Shown: positions 16,636-25,782 of the stretch, one piece after another
Position numbering within the stretch: the stretch's first letter is position 1
How the letters are laid out: each line of letters opens with the position of its first letter
Assembly: GCF_014191495.1 (NCBI RefSeq)
Contig: NZ_JACHWR010000003.1
Coordinates: forward strand, 372,501-436,500
DNA: 64,000 nt
Direction: 5' to 3'
From: Nocardioides soli
GTDB lineage: Bacteria > Actinomycetota > Actinomycetes > Propionibacteriales > Nocardioidaceae
Program-made: the position numbers and the translations under genes
The notes under the pieces: generated by a model
What the model saw: the letters and a program-made list of their open reading frames with translations, nothing else
The model's database searches: none
What the model was told of the DNA's origin: nothing

Positions 16636-16958
16636 GCCGTCATCCGGCCGGGCCCGTCCGGCGGTGACGTGGGTCGCGCGGCCCGGCTGACACTCCGACG
16701 CCGCGCCGCAGGTTCTGTCGCGGACCTCCGATGGTGGCGGAAGGTGCGCCGCGCACGCCTACATCCGGCGGAGGGTATGGCGCGAGAGGCCCGATCCGGC
16801 GGACGTGTACGTGAACGGGTCGAGACCAGATCGTTACACGCTGAAGACCCGATGTTGCTGGTGCGTCACATAGAGTCGCTGCGGTCGTCGAGCCGCGAAC
16901 CGTCCGCGACCCCGGGCGGAAGCACGACGCCGAGCTCAACCGAGAAGACAGAGGTGCC
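16621..16958 (+). other. aspS to ABC-transporter intergenic region with a candidate promoter
   Basis: No convincing gene was seen. TAGAGT at 16871-16876 is a plausible -10 for the transporter operon, giving a leader of about 75 nt. CGTGTAC near 16805 and TTACACG near 16834 form a loose inverted repeat upstream of it that could be an operator. Both assignments are tentative. Confidence 0.4.
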
Positions 16959-17975
16959 ATGACCGTTCAGGCCTCCAACCTGGAGAGCGAGCAGCTGCCG
17001 GACCCCTCCGGCGCCCCCGAAGGTGATGTCTCGAAGCTCGCCGGCAAGTCGCCGACCCGGCTCGCGATCGGTCGCTTCCGTCGCGACAAGCTGTCCATGA
17101 TCGCCTTCGTCGTGGTGGCCCTCTACATCCTCGCCGCGATCTCGGCGCCGTTCCTCGTGAAGATGGGCGTGCTGGACCCGACCACCTTCCACCAGGAGCT
17201 CACCGACCCGGCCTCGGGTGGCCTGCCGACCGGAAAGCTCGGCGGCATCAGCTGGGACCACCCGCTCGGCGTGGAGCCCCAGACCGGCCGCGACGTGCTC
17301 TCCCGGGTCTGGTACGGCCTGACCTTCTCGCTGGCCATCGCCCTCTCCGCGACCCTGATCTCGATCTGCGTCGGAGCGGTGCTCGGCATCATCGCCGGCT
17401 TCACCGGCGGCTGGGTCGACTCGTTCATCGGCCGGGCGATCGACCTGACCCTGTCCTTCCCCGCGACGCTGATGCTGCTGGCGCTCTCCAGCATCGGCAT
17501 CCAGCTGATGGCCGACATCCTCCCCGGCACGTTCTCCGATCCGCTCCCCAACGGCGCCTACGTCGTCTTCGTGCTGGCGCTGTTCGGCTGGCCGGGCGTC
17601 GCCCGGATCATCCGCGGCCAGGTGCTGTCGGTGCGCGAGCGCGAGTTCGTCGACGCCGCCGTGCTGCTGGGCGCCTCGCGGCGCCGGCTCTACTTCAAGG
17701 AGATCCTGCCGAACCTGTGGGCGCCGCTGCTCGTCGTGTTCACGCTGACGATGCCCGCCTACATCTCGGCCGAGGCCGCGCTGAGCTACCTCAACGTCGG
17801 CATCAAGCCACCGACGCCGACGCTCGGCAACGTGCTGCGCAGCTCGATCAACTACTCGTCGGCCGACTTCGTCTTCTTCTTCACCCCGGCCTTCCTGATC
17901 ATGATCATCGTCGTGAGCTTCAACCTGCTCGGCGATGGTCTCCGCGACGCTCTCGACCCGAAGACGAACCGTTGA
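16959..17975 (+). CDS. Oligopeptide/dipeptide ABC transporter permease (OppC/DppC type)
   Basis: 338 residues, inner-membrane permease with an N-terminal cytoplasmic stretch, a first helix at about 47-66 and five further helices. The ABC permease EAA loop is EFVDAAVLLGASRRRLYFKEILPN. ISWDHPLGVEPQTGRDVLSRVWYG is the conserved OppC_N/OppC segment, which distinguishes it from the OppB-like permease at 19995. It is the first gene of the operon, which is unusual because the binding protein is normally first. Confidence 0.92.
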   Translation: MTVQASNLESEQLPDPSGAPEGDVSKLAGKSPTRLAIGRFRRDKLSMIAFVVVALYILAAISAPFLVKMGVLDPTTFHQELTDPASGGLPTGKLGGISWDHPLGVEPQTGRDVLSRVWYGLTFSLAIALSATLISICVGAVLGIIAGFTGGWVDSFIGRAIDLTLSFPATLMLLALSSIGIQLMADILPGTFSDPLPNGAYVVFVLALFGWPGVARIIRGQVLSVREREFVDAAVLLGASRRRLYFKEILPNLWAPLLVVFTLTMPAYISAEAALSYLNVGIKPPTPTLGNVLRSSINYSSADFVFFFTPAFLIMIIVVSFNLLGDGLRDALDPKTNR

Positions 17976-18057
17976 GGTCCGTCTCCCCAGTTTTCGACGG
18001 CATGGCGTCGTCGAAGGTGCCGCCGCTCCAGGCGCGACACACACTCAAGGAGAAGTA

Positions 18058-19805
18058 ATGTTCAAGTATCGAAAGCGGGTGTTTGCTGCCTCCGCTGCGA
18101 TCGCTCTCGCTGCCGGCCTGGCGGCGTGCGGTGGTGACAGTGATGGAGGAAGCTCCGACAACCCCAGCGGCGACGCCGGTGCCGCAGAGGCCGGTGGCAC
18201 TCTCAACTACCTCATCTACGCCCCGATCGAGCACGTCGACCCGCAGCGGATCTACGTGGGTCGCGACATCACCAACTTCAGCCGGACGGTCTACCGCCAG
18301 CTGGTGACGTTCCCGATCTCCACCGACCCCGAGGTCTCCAACACCCCGGTCGCCGACCTGGCGACCGACACCGGAACCTCCGAGGACGGTGGCAAGGTCT
18401 GGTCCTTCACGATCAAGGACGGCGTGAAGTGGGAGGACGGCCAGCCGATCACGTGTGAGGACTTCAAGTACGGCGCCTCGCGGGTCTTCGCGACCGACGT
18501 GATCACGGGTGGTCCGAACTACCTGCTGAGCTACCTGGACATCCCGACCGACAAGAAGACCGGTCTGCCGGCCTACAACGGTCCCTACAAGGGTGACGGC
18601 CAGGAGCTGTTCGACAAGGCCATCACCTGCGACGGCAACACCATCACGTACAACTTCAAGCAGCCGTGGCCGGACTTCCCGCTCGCCGTGGCGGCGCTGC
18701 ACATGATGGACCCGTACCGCCAGGACAAGGACCAGGGCGACAAGTCCAACTTCCAGATCTTCTCCAACGGCCCCTACAAGCTCGAGGGCACCTGGAGCAA
18801 GAACAAGGGCGCGACGTTCGTCAAGAACGAGAACTACGACGCGGCGACCGACGACCCGGAGAACATCCGCCGGGCGCTGCCGGACAAGATCGTCTTCAAC
18901 ATCGGCCAGACCACCGAGACGATCTACGACCAGCTGATCGCCGACACCGGTGACGCGCAGACCGCCGTCACCGCGCAGCGCGTCCCGCCGGCGTACTACA
19001 ACCAGATCGAGGGCGCGGTCGCCGACCGCTCCGTGCTGGTCGACTCGCCGTTCGTCGACTACCTGGTCCCGAACTTCCGCAAGCTGTCCGACCCGAAGGT
19101 CCGCGAGGCCCTCAAGGTCGCGACGAACGCGACGGCGTGGATCAACGCCGGCGGTGGCGAGAAGGCCTACGGTCCCGCCGAGTCCATCGTGAACCCGGCT
19201 GTGGTCGGCTACCAGGACAACCCGGCGTTCTCGGGCCCGCAGGAGGGCGACCCGGCCGCTGCGAAGAAGCTCCTCGAGGAGGCGCGGGCGTCCAGATGCC
19301 GTACCCGCTCACCTTCACCTACCCGAGCACGGAGACCGCCGACAAGCAGGCCGCCGCGCTGAAGGAGACCTGGGACGAGGCCGGCTTCGACACGACCCTC
19401 GACGGCCTGGGTGACACCTACTACGACGTCATCCAGAAGCCCAACAAGGAGAGCGACGTGATCTGGGGTGGCTGGGGTGCCGACTGGCCGTCCGCCATCA
19501 CCGTGACCCCGCCGCTGTTCGACAGCCGGATCAACCTGACCCAGAACTCCGACGGTCAGGACTACGGCGCCTACCAGAGCGACGAGTTCAACGGCCTGGT
19601 CGACGAGGCGCAGAACGCCGCCTCGCTGGAGGACCAGACCGCTGCGCTGCAGCAGGCGGACATCGTCCTCGGCCAGGACGTCGCCTACATCCCGCTCGAG
19701 ATCACGAAGTTCTACTTCCTCTACGGCTCGAAGGTGACCGGGTACACCAACACCCCGGCCAGCGCGATGTACCCCGACCTGGGTGCCATCGGCGTGTCGT
19801 CCTGA
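18058..19805 (+). pseudogene. Extracellular peptide-binding lipoprotein of the ABC transporter (SBP_bac_5), frameshifted
   Basis: ATG at 18058, preceded by GGAGAAG, starts a lipoprotein signal with lipobox LAAC (Cys24). SBP_bac_5 features include GGTLNYLIYAPIEHVDPQ and WSFTIKDGVKWEDGQPITCEDF. The frame is intact to about 19281 (LLEE). An extra dinucleotide within GCGCGGGCG (19282-19290) then shifts it into a spurious tail that stops at 19362. Removing two bases restores LLEEAGVQMPYPLTFTYPST and the rest of the protein to the TGA at 19803-19805. Either a recent disabling mutation or a sequencing error; all other genes of the operon are intact, which favours error or very recent loss. Confidence 0.88.
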
Positions 19806-19831
19806 TCCAGGAGTAGAACCGCAACACCTCG

Positions 19832-19899
19832 CCGGGCGGCCGCACCTGCTGTGGCCGCCCGGCTCGGGGGTGAGGGCCTCATCAAAAGAGGTCCTCACC
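19832..19899 (+). terminator. Two hairpins between binding-protein and permease genes
   Basis: GCCGGGCGGCC (19832-19842) pairs perfectly with GGCCGCCCGGC (19854-19864). GTGAGGGCCTC (19871-19881) pairs with GAGGTCCTCAC (19889-19899) with one G-U. Hairpins just after a binding-protein gene commonly reduce read-through or protect its mRNA so that it exceeds the permeases. The gap 19806-19994 holds these and no gene. Confidence 0.65.
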
Positions 19900-19994
19900 C
19901 TCCACCCCGTCCAGGGTGCATGCTGGGTTCAGCACCACCGTGCCGACCCCGATTTCGCCAGCCCAGTTCTTGACCAGTCCGAGGTGGTCCCCCG

Positions 19995-21011
19995 ATGTAC
20001 GCCTATGTCATCCGACGCCTGTTCGTCGGTGTGATCATGCTGATCGCGATGAGCCTGGTGACGTTCGTCCTGTTCTTCGCCTCGCCGATCGACCCGGCAC
20101 GGTACGCATGCGGGAAGAACTGCTCCCCGGAGCTGCGCGAGCAGACCCGCAAGGCACTCGGATACGACAAGCCCGTCGTCGTGCAGTGGACCGACTTCCT
20201 CAAGGGCGTCGTCCAGGGCCGCGACTACCCCGACGACCCCGAGCTGCGCGCCGCCGCGCCGGAGCTCGTGACGCACTGCCCCGCTCCCTGCTTCGGCTAC
20301 TCGGTCGTCAACACCAAGACCGTCAACGAGGAGATCAAGGAGGCCTTCCCGGTCTCGCTGTCGATCTCGATCGCGGCGCTGGTGCTCTGGCTCTTCTTCG
20401 GCGTGCTGTTCGGCGTCATAGCCGCGATCCGAAGAGGCACGGTCATCGACCGCGGAATCGTGGCGGTGGCCCTCGTCCTCTACGCGTTCCCGGCGTTCTT
20501 CATCGGTCTCTTCCTGCTCAAATTCATCGCGATCAAGTGGCAGCTGGTGGACGTGCCGGTCTATACGCCGATCGCCGAGGGGGGAGTCGGCGGCTGGTTG
20601 TCCTCGCTGTTGCTCCCGGCGATCACCCTGGCCGTGCTCTACATGGCCGGCTACGTGCGGATGACCCGCGCCTTCGTGCTGGAGTCGATGACCGAGGACT
20701 ACGTCCGCACCGCCCGGGCCAAGGGCCTGCGCTCGCCGCGGGTGATGGTGAAGCACACGATGCGCGCGGCGCTGACCCCGCTCGTGACCCTGATCGGCCT
20801 GGACTTCGCCGGCCTGATGGGCGGCGCGATCATCACCGAGACGGTCTTCAACTACAACGGCCTCGGCAAGCTGGCCTACGACGCCACGCTGACCAACGAC
20901 CTGCCGACGATCATCGGCCTCGTGCTGCTGCTCGGTACCTTCGTGATCGCGGCCAACATCATCGTGGACGTGCTGTACGCCGTCATCGACCCCCGCGTGC
21001 GCGTGGGCTGA
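19995..21011 (+). CDS. Oligopeptide/dipeptide ABC transporter permease (OppB/DppB type)
   Basis: 338 residues, six membrane helices. The N-terminal helix YVIRRLFVGVIMLIAMSLVTF is the OppB signature start; the EAA loop reads DYVRTARAKGLRSPRVMVKHTMRAAL. The extracytoplasmic loop after helix 1 contains the Cys pairs CGKNC and CPAPC. The ATG at 19995 follows two hairpins. It pairs with the permease at 16959 to form the membrane channel. Confidence 0.92.
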   Translation: MYAYVIRRLFVGVIMLIAMSLVTFVLFFASPIDPARYACGKNCSPELREQTRKALGYDKPVVVQWTDFLKGVVQGRDYPDDPELRAAAPELVTHCPAPCFGYSVVNTKTVNEEIKEAFPVSLSISIAALVLWLFFGVLFGVIAAIRRGTVIDRGIVAVALVLYAFPAFFIGLFLLKFIAIKWQLVDVPVYTPIAEGGVGGWLSSLLLPAITLAVLYMAGYVRMTRAFVLESMTEDYVRTARAKGLRSPRVMVKHTMRAALTPLVTLIGLDFAGLMGGAIITETVFNYNGLGKLAYDATLTNDLPTIIGLVLLLGTFVIAANIIVDVLYAVIDPRVRVG

Positions 21012-21024
21012 GGGGGGACCCGCA

Positions 21025-22074
21025 GTGGCATTCCTAAGCGTTCGTGACCTGAAGGTGCACTTCCCGACGGTCGACGGCATCGTGAAGGCGACCGACGGGC
21101 TGTCCTTCGACCTCGAGAAGGGCAAGACGCTCGGCATCGTCGGCGAGTCCGGCTCGGGCAAGTCGGTGTCGAGCTCGGCGATCCTCGGCCTGCACCGCAA
21201 GACCAGCGCGATGGTGAGCGGCGAGATCCTGCTCGACGGCACCGACCTGCTCAAGCTCTCCGACGAGCAGATGCGACGCCGGCGCGGCAAGGACGTCGCG
21301 ATGATCTTCCAGGACCCGCTCTCGGCGATGCACCCCTACTACACCGTGGGCAACCAGGTCGCCGAGGCCTACCGGGTCCACCACAACGTGAGCAAGAAGG
21401 TCGCGAAGGCGCGCGCGGTCGAGATGCTCGACCGGGTCGGCATCCCGCAGCCCGACCGGCGGGTGGACGACTACCCCCACCAGTTCTCCGGCGGCATGCG
21501 CCAGCGCGCGATGATCGCGATGGGGCTGATCAACAACCCCAGCCTGCTCATCGCCGACGAGCCGACCACCGCGCTGGACGTGACCGTGCAGGCGCAGATC
21601 CTCGACCTGCTCCAGGACCTCCAGAAGGAGTTCGAGTCCGCGGTCATCATCATCACCCACGACCTCGGCGTGATCGCCGAGATGGCCGACGACGTGCTGG
21701 TGATGTACGCCGGCCGCGCCGTCGAGTACGGCTCGGGCAACGAGATCCTCACCCACCCGGAGATGCCGTACACCTGGGGCCTGCTCTCGAGCGTCCCGGA
21801 CGTCACCGGCGACACCGAGGCGCGGCTGATCCCGATCCCGGGCAACCCGCCCTCGCTGCTCAACCCGCCGAGCGGGTGTGCGTTCCACCCCCGCTGCGCG
21901 CATCGGGACAAGGTCCCCGGCGACCTGTGCGTCACGACCCTGCCCGAGCTGGCGCCCGGGACCCGGACCGAGACGCACCTCAAGCGCTGCCATCTCGCCA
22001 ACCCGGACGTCGTGTACGAACAAGAGATCCTGCCGGAGATCGCGCCGGAGCTGGTGGAGGAGAAGCAGGCATGA
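21025..22074 (+). CDS. Peptide ABC transporter ATP-binding protein (OppD/DppD type)
   Basis: 349 residues. Walker A GESGSGKSVSS, Q-loop MIFQDPLSAMHP, signature FSGGMRQR, Walker B LLIADEPTTALDVT and H-loop THD are all present. The C-terminal oligopeptide extension contains GCAFHPRCAHRDKVPGDLC, the Cys-rich segment typical of OppD/OppF. It starts with GTG at 21025, after AGGGGGGA. The stop overlaps the next ATG by 4 nt. Confidence 0.93.
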   Translation: MAFLSVRDLKVHFPTVDGIVKATDGLSFDLEKGKTLGIVGESGSGKSVSSSAILGLHRKTSAMVSGEILLDGTDLLKLSDEQMRRRRGKDVAMIFQDPLSAMHPYYTVGNQVAEAYRVHHNVSKKVAKARAVEMLDRVGIPQPDRRVDDYPHQFSGGMRQRAMIAMGLINNPSLLIADEPTTALDVTVQAQILDLLQDLQKEFESAVIIITHDLGVIAEMADDVLVMYAGRAVEYGSGNEILTHPEMPYTWGLLSSVPDVTGDTEARLIPIPGNPPSLLNPPSGCAFHPRCAHRDKVPGDLCVTTLPELAPGTRTETHLKRCHLANPDVVYEQEILPEIAPELVEEKQA

Positions 22075-23375
22075 ACAACAAGCGCGGCGACGACAAGCTG
22101 ACCCCCCTGCCCGCCACCGCCAACTTCCTGCCGCAGGACGACCCGATCTCGCGCACCGAGGACCCTGTCGACCAGGACGAGATCGACTTCGTCGCGCCGA
22201 TCGAGGGTCACGCGGCGTCGGTGGCGGACCCGAACGCCAAGCCGATCCTCGAGGTCCGCGACCTGAAGATGTACTTCCCCGTGAAGTCGTCGGGCATCAT
22301 CCGGCGCACGATCGGCCACGTGCAGGCGGTCGACGGGGTCTCCTTCCAGGTGCCCGAGGGCGGTGCCCTCGGCCTGGTGGGCGAGTCGGGCTGCGGCAAG
22401 TCCACGACCGGTCGGATGGTCACTCGGCTCTACGAGCCGACCAGTGGCACGATCACCTTCGACGGGCGAGACATCTCGAGGATCAGCACGCGTCAGCTCA
22501 AGCCGCTGCGCCGCGAGGTCCAGATGATCTTCCAGGACCCGTACACCTCGCTGAACCCCCGGCACTCGGTCGGCGCGATCATCGGCGCGCCCCTGGCCAT
22601 CCACAAGGTGCTGCCGAGGAACAAGATCCTCCCGCGGGTCCAGGAGCTGCTGGAGATCGTCGGCCTCAACCCCGAGCACTACAACCGCTACCCGCACGAG
22701 TTCTCCGGCGGCCAGCGCCAGCGCATCGGCATCGCCCGGGCACTCACCCTGCAGCCGAAGCTGCTCGTCGCCGACGAGCCGGTCTCGGCGCTCGACGTGT
22801 CGATCCAGGCGCAGGTCATCAACCTGCTCCAGGACGTCCAGCGCGAGTTCAACATCGCGTTCGTCTTCGTGGCGCACGACCTGGCCGTGGTCCGGCACTT
22901 CTGCCCGGAGATCGCGGTGATGTACCTCGGCAAGATCGTCGAGATCGCGGACCGGGACACGCTCTACAACCGGCCCAACCACCCCTACACGCAGGCGCTG
23001 CTCTCCGCCGTGCCCGACGTGAAGCAGGCCGCGATCGGCGGTCGCCGCGAGCGCATCCGGCTCGAGGGCGACGTCCCGAGCCCGATCAACCCGCCGTCCG
23101 GCTGCCGGTTCCGCACCCGGTGCCCGATCGCGCAGGAGATCTGCGCCCGGGTCGAGCCGCCGCTGCTGCAGATCGGCAAGCGCCACAAGGTCGCCTGCCA
23201 CTTCGCTGGCGAGCTGGGCCACCACCCGGACCGGCCGGTGACCGCTCCGCTGCTCGGTGTCGACGACACCGGCGCGCCGGACCCCGGGGCGACCCCGACG
23301 ACGATGGCCGGCAACGAGCCCGGCTACTCCGACACGTGGTACGACCTCGAGCGCAAGACGATGGCCTCTGCCTGA
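22071..23375 (+). CDS. Peptide ABC transporter ATP-binding protein (OppF/DppF type)
   Basis: 434 residues, longer than usual (about 330-350) because of an N-terminal extension of about 50 residues and a C-terminal extension of about 50. Walker A GESGCGKSTTG, signature FSGGQRQRIG and Walker B LLVADEPVSALDVS are intact. The C-terminal Cys motif is GCRFRTRCPIAQEIC. It couples ATP hydrolysis to import with the OppD-like partner just upstream. Confidence 0.93.
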   Translation: MNNKRGDDKLTPLPATANFLPQDDPISRTEDPVDQDEIDFVAPIEGHAASVADPNAKPILEVRDLKMYFPVKSSGIIRRTIGHVQAVDGVSFQVPEGGALGLVGESGCGKSTTGRMVTRLYEPTSGTITFDGRDISRISTRQLKPLRREVQMIFQDPYTSLNPRHSVGAIIGAPLAIHKVLPRNKILPRVQELLEIVGLNPEHYNRYPHEFSGGQRQRIGIARALTLQPKLLVADEPVSALDVSIQAQVINLLQDVQREFNIAFVFVAHDLAVVRHFCPEIAVMYLGKIVEIADRDTLYNRPNHPYTQALLSAVPDVKQAAIGGRRERIRLEGDVPSPINPPSGCRFRTRCPIAQEICARVEPPLLQIGKRHKVACHFAGELGHHPDRPVTAPLLGVDDTGAPDPGATPTTMAGNEPGYSDTWYDLERKTMASA

Positions 23376-23392
23376 CGCCTCGGCGCGACTCG

Positions 23393-23398
23393 TACGCT
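23393..23398 (+). promoter_or_regulatory. -10 hexamer of rarA (leaderless arrangement)
   Basis: TACGCT lies exactly 6 nt before the GTG at 23405. This spacing supports a leaderless rarA transcript and selects that GTG as the start. Confidence 0.55.
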
Positions 23399-23404
23399 GA
23401 CGGC

Positions 23405-24775
23405 GTGGACGAAGGACTCTTCGACGCCCCCGGTTCCGCGGCAACCGTCAGTGGGCGCACCGGGGGCGGCTCGCTGAACGCGAACACGCACGCGTCGGCA
23501 CCGCTGGCGGTGCGGATGCGGCCGCGCACGCTGGAGGAACTGGTCGGTCAGGAGCAGCTGCGCGCCCCGGGCGCACCCCTGCGCCGCCTGGTCGAGGGCG
23601 ACCAGTCGATGTCGCTGCTGCTGTGGGGGCCGCCCGGCACCGGCAAGACCACGATCGCGGCGATCGTCAGCCAGCAGACCGACCGGCGCTTCGTGGAGGT
23701 GTCCGCCGTCTCGGCGGGCGTGAAGGAGGTCCGCGCGGCGATCGACGCCGCTCGTGCCGAGCTCGTCGCCGGTGGTCGCGAGACGGTCCTCTTCGTCGAC
23801 GAGGTGCACCGCTTCTCCAAGGCGCAGCAGGACGCCCTGCTGCCCGGCGTCGAGAACCGCTGGGTGACCCTGATCGCCGCCACCACCGAGAACCCGTTCT
23901 TCAGCGTGATCTCGCCCCTGCTCTCGCGCAGCCTGCTGCTGCGGCTCGAGTCCCTGACCGACGACGACGTACGCGCCGTGCTGCAGCAGGCGATCGTCGA
24001 CGAGCGCGGGCTCGCGGGCACGGTGACGGTCGAGGAGGAGGCACTCGAGCACCTGGTGCGGCTCGCGGGAGGCGACGCACGACGTTCGCTGACCTACCTC
24101 GAGGCGGCGTCGGGGTCGGCGGTCGCCCAGGGTCGCGACACCGTCGACCTCGCCACCGCGGAGACCGCGGTCGACCGGGCGGCGGTGCGCTACGACCGCC
24201 AGGGCGACCAGCACTACGACGTGGTCAGCGCGTTCATCAAGTCGGTGCGCGGCTCCGACGCCGACGCCGCCCTGCACTACCTGGCCCGGATGATCGAGGC
24301 GGGGGAGGACCCGCGCTTCATCGCCCGGCGGCTGATGATCCTCGCCTCGGAGGACGTCGGGCTGGCCGACGCGACGGCCCTGCAGACCGCGGTCGCGGCC
24401 GCCCAGACCGTGCAGCTGATCGGCATGCCGGAGGCCCAGCTCACGCTGGCCCACGCGACGATCGCGCTGGCGGTGGCGCCGAAGTCGAACGCCGTGACCA
24501 CCGCGATCGGTGCGGCGCTCGCCGACGTGCGCGCCGGGAAGATCGGCCAGGTGCCGCCGCACCTGCGCGACGCGCACTACGCCGGGGCCAAGAAGATCGG
24601 CCATGGCGCGACGTACAAGTACAGCCACGACGAGCCCTTCGGGATCGCGGAGCAGCAGTACGCCCCCGACGTCGTCCTCGACCGCGAGTACTACCAGCCG
24701 ACCTCGCTCGGCGCCGAGGCCGGCATCAAGGAGCGCTGGGAGCGGGTCCGGCGCCTGATCCGCGGCGGTGGTTGA
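23405..24775 (+). CDS. rarA: Replication-associated recombination protein A (RarA/MgsA AAA+ ATPase)
   Basis: 456 residues, clamp-loader-like AAA+ protein acting at stalled replication forks. Walker A GPPGTGKTT and Walker B VLFVDEVHRFSKAQQDALLP are clear; the C-terminal tetramerisation region includes ARMIEAGEDPRFIARRLMI and the final YQPTSLGAEAGIKERW. GTG at 23405 is 6 nt after a TACGCT hexamer. The last codons and the TGA lie in a family C repeat, so the C-terminus (GGG-stop) is repeat-encoded. Confidence 0.94.
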   Translation: MDEGLFDAPGSAATVSGRTGGGSLNANTHASAPLAVRMRPRTLEELVGQEQLRAPGAPLRRLVEGDQSMSLLLWGPPGTGKTTIAAIVSQQTDRRFVEVSAVSAGVKEVRAAIDAARAELVAGGRETVLFVDEVHRFSKAQQDALLPGVENRWVTLIAATTENPFFSVISPLLSRSLLLRLESLTDDDVRAVLQQAIVDERGLAGTVTVEEEALEHLVRLAGGDARRSLTYLEAASGSAVAQGRDTVDLATAETAVDRAAVRYDRQGDQHYDVVSAFIKSVRGSDADAALHYLARMIEAGEDPRFIARRLMILASEDVGLADATALQTAVAAAQTVQLIGMPEAQLTLAHATIALAVAPKSNAVTTAIGAALADVRAGKIGQVPPHLRDAHYAGAKKIGHGATYKYSHDEPFGIAEQQYAPDVVLDREYYQPTSLGAEAGIKERWERVRRLIRGGG

Positions 24776-24962
24776 GGCGCTCCGGAGCGAGGGACGAGCG
24801 TACGAGCCTCGAAACCGGGTGAGTGGGGAGGGCAGCCGCGACCGCTGTCGGGCGTGTCGGGTGACGGCGGTTTCGAGACAGGCGCTAGCGCGCCTTCCTC
24901 AACCTGCGTGGCCGGTGGTTGAGGTGCGAAGGCGCGCTGGCGCCTGAGCCTCGAAACCACCG
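24767..24962. repeat. Cluster of three family C palindromic repeat units
   Basis: Three units follow each other: 24767-24817 (GGTGGTTGAGG ... CCTCGAAACCG), 24868-24904 and 24914-24962 (GGTGGTTGAGGTGCG ... CCTCGAAACCACC). The 24868-24904 unit, with core CAGGCGCTAGCGCGCC, is repeated almost base for base inside carA (46603-46639). The first unit contributes the rarA stop codon. Confidence 0.88.
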
Positions 24963-24986
24963 CACCGAGGAGTGGGCACCCCGCGA

Positions 24987-24992
24987 TAGGGT
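24987..24992 (+). promoter_or_regulatory. -10 hexamer upstream of the alaS cluster
   Basis: TAGGGT lies 8 nt before the ATG at 25001, implying an mRNA with almost no leader. It probably heads the transcript running through alaS and beyond. Confidence 0.5.
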
Positions 24993-25000
24993 CGGGGACC

Positions 25001-25492
25001 ATGCAGGACTGGATCGTGCCCGCGGTGGCCGGGGTGCTGGCGCTGGTCGCGCTGGTGCTGTCGGTCGCGCTGGTGCGGACCCGGGCACGCACCGACCGGG
25101 CGCTCGAGCGGTCGCGTGCCGAGACGGCCGCCCTGCGCGACCAGCTCGCCGCCCTGGAGCGCCGGGTGGGGCAGCCGACCGTGGCGCCCGAGGCGTCGTT
25201 CGTGATCACCGACCTCGGCCACGAGCAGGCCCGCGCGGAGGAGCCGGCCCCGAAGGTCGAGTCCGCCCTGTTCGCCGACCTGGTGCTGCGCGAGACCGTG
25301 GTCAAGGCCGCTTCGCTGGCCCACGGCGTACGCCGGGCGCTGGACCCCGAGACCCGGCACCGGATCCGGTTCGAGATGAAGCGCGAGGTCAAACGGGCGC
25401 GCAAGCAGCGCAAGGCGGACACCCGGGAGGCCCGTCGCGAGTGGGCGGCCCGCCAGCGGGCCGACCTCGGCGAAGAGGGCTCCGCCGCATGA
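25001..25492 (+). CDS. Small membrane-anchored coiled-coil protein of unknown function
   Basis: 163 residues. One N-terminal helix (about 5-28, IVPAVAGVLALVALVLSVAL), then a heptad-rich segment (ERSRAETAALRDQLAALERR), a Pro/Glu linker and a strongly basic C-terminal helix rich in Arg and Lys. I recognise no enzymatic motif. Position immediately before the 97-residue membrane protein and alaS is conserved in related actinomycetes as far as I know. The stop overlaps the next start by ATGA. Confidence 0.75.
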   Translation: MQDWIVPAVAGVLALVALVLSVALVRTRARTDRALERSRAETAALRDQLAALERRVGQPTVAPEASFVITDLGHEQARAEEPAPKVESALFADLVLRETVVKAASLAHGVRRALDPETRHRIRFEMKREVKRARKQRKADTREARREWAARQRADLGEEGSAA

Positions 25493-25782
25493 AGCGGGGG
25501 CTCTGGTTCGTCGCCGGAGCCGGCACCGCCGTCTACGTGATGGTCCGGGGTCGGCGTGCGGCGGAGGCCCTCACCGTCGACGGGCTCAAGGACCGGATCG
25601 GCGCGCTGGAGGTCGGCGCGCGGATGTTCCGCGACGAGGTCGCCCAGGGCCGGGCCGACAAGGAATCGGAGTTGCGGGAGCGGCTCGGTCTCGTGCCTCA
25701 TGGAACCCCCGAGCTCACCGGAGGCCGCCACAAGGCGATCGCCACCGACAGCACCACTGAGAAGCAGGAAGGCAACAACTGA
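25489..25782 (+). CDS. Small membrane protein (DUF6167-like)
   Basis: 97 residues beginning MKRGLWFVAGAGTAVYVMVRGRR, one short N-terminal helix, followed by an amphipathic segment (LKDRIGALEVGARMFRDEVAQ) and a hydrophilic tail. The arrangement matches the small actinobacterial family encoded just upstream of alaS. It is coupled on both sides: its ATG overlaps the previous stop, and its TGA shares one base with the alaS ATG. Function unknown. Confidence 0.78.
   Translation: MKRGLWFVAGAGTAVYVMVRGRRAAEALTVDGLKDRIGALEVGARMFRDEVAQGRADKESELRERLGLVPHGTPELTGGRHKAIATDSTTEKQEGNN

Noticed and set aside
16669..16962. Small gene upstream of the peptide transporter permease
   Set aside because: No family features or ribosome binding site; the frame runs through the putative promoter region.
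19282..19362. Programmed frameshift in the peptide-binding protein gene
   Set aside because: No slippery heptamer or downstream structure is evident, and two inserted bases explain the break better.
24963..25782. A T-box leader for alaS
   Set aside because: No T-box sequence or specifier hairpin; alaS follows coupled membrane-protein genes without a leader.
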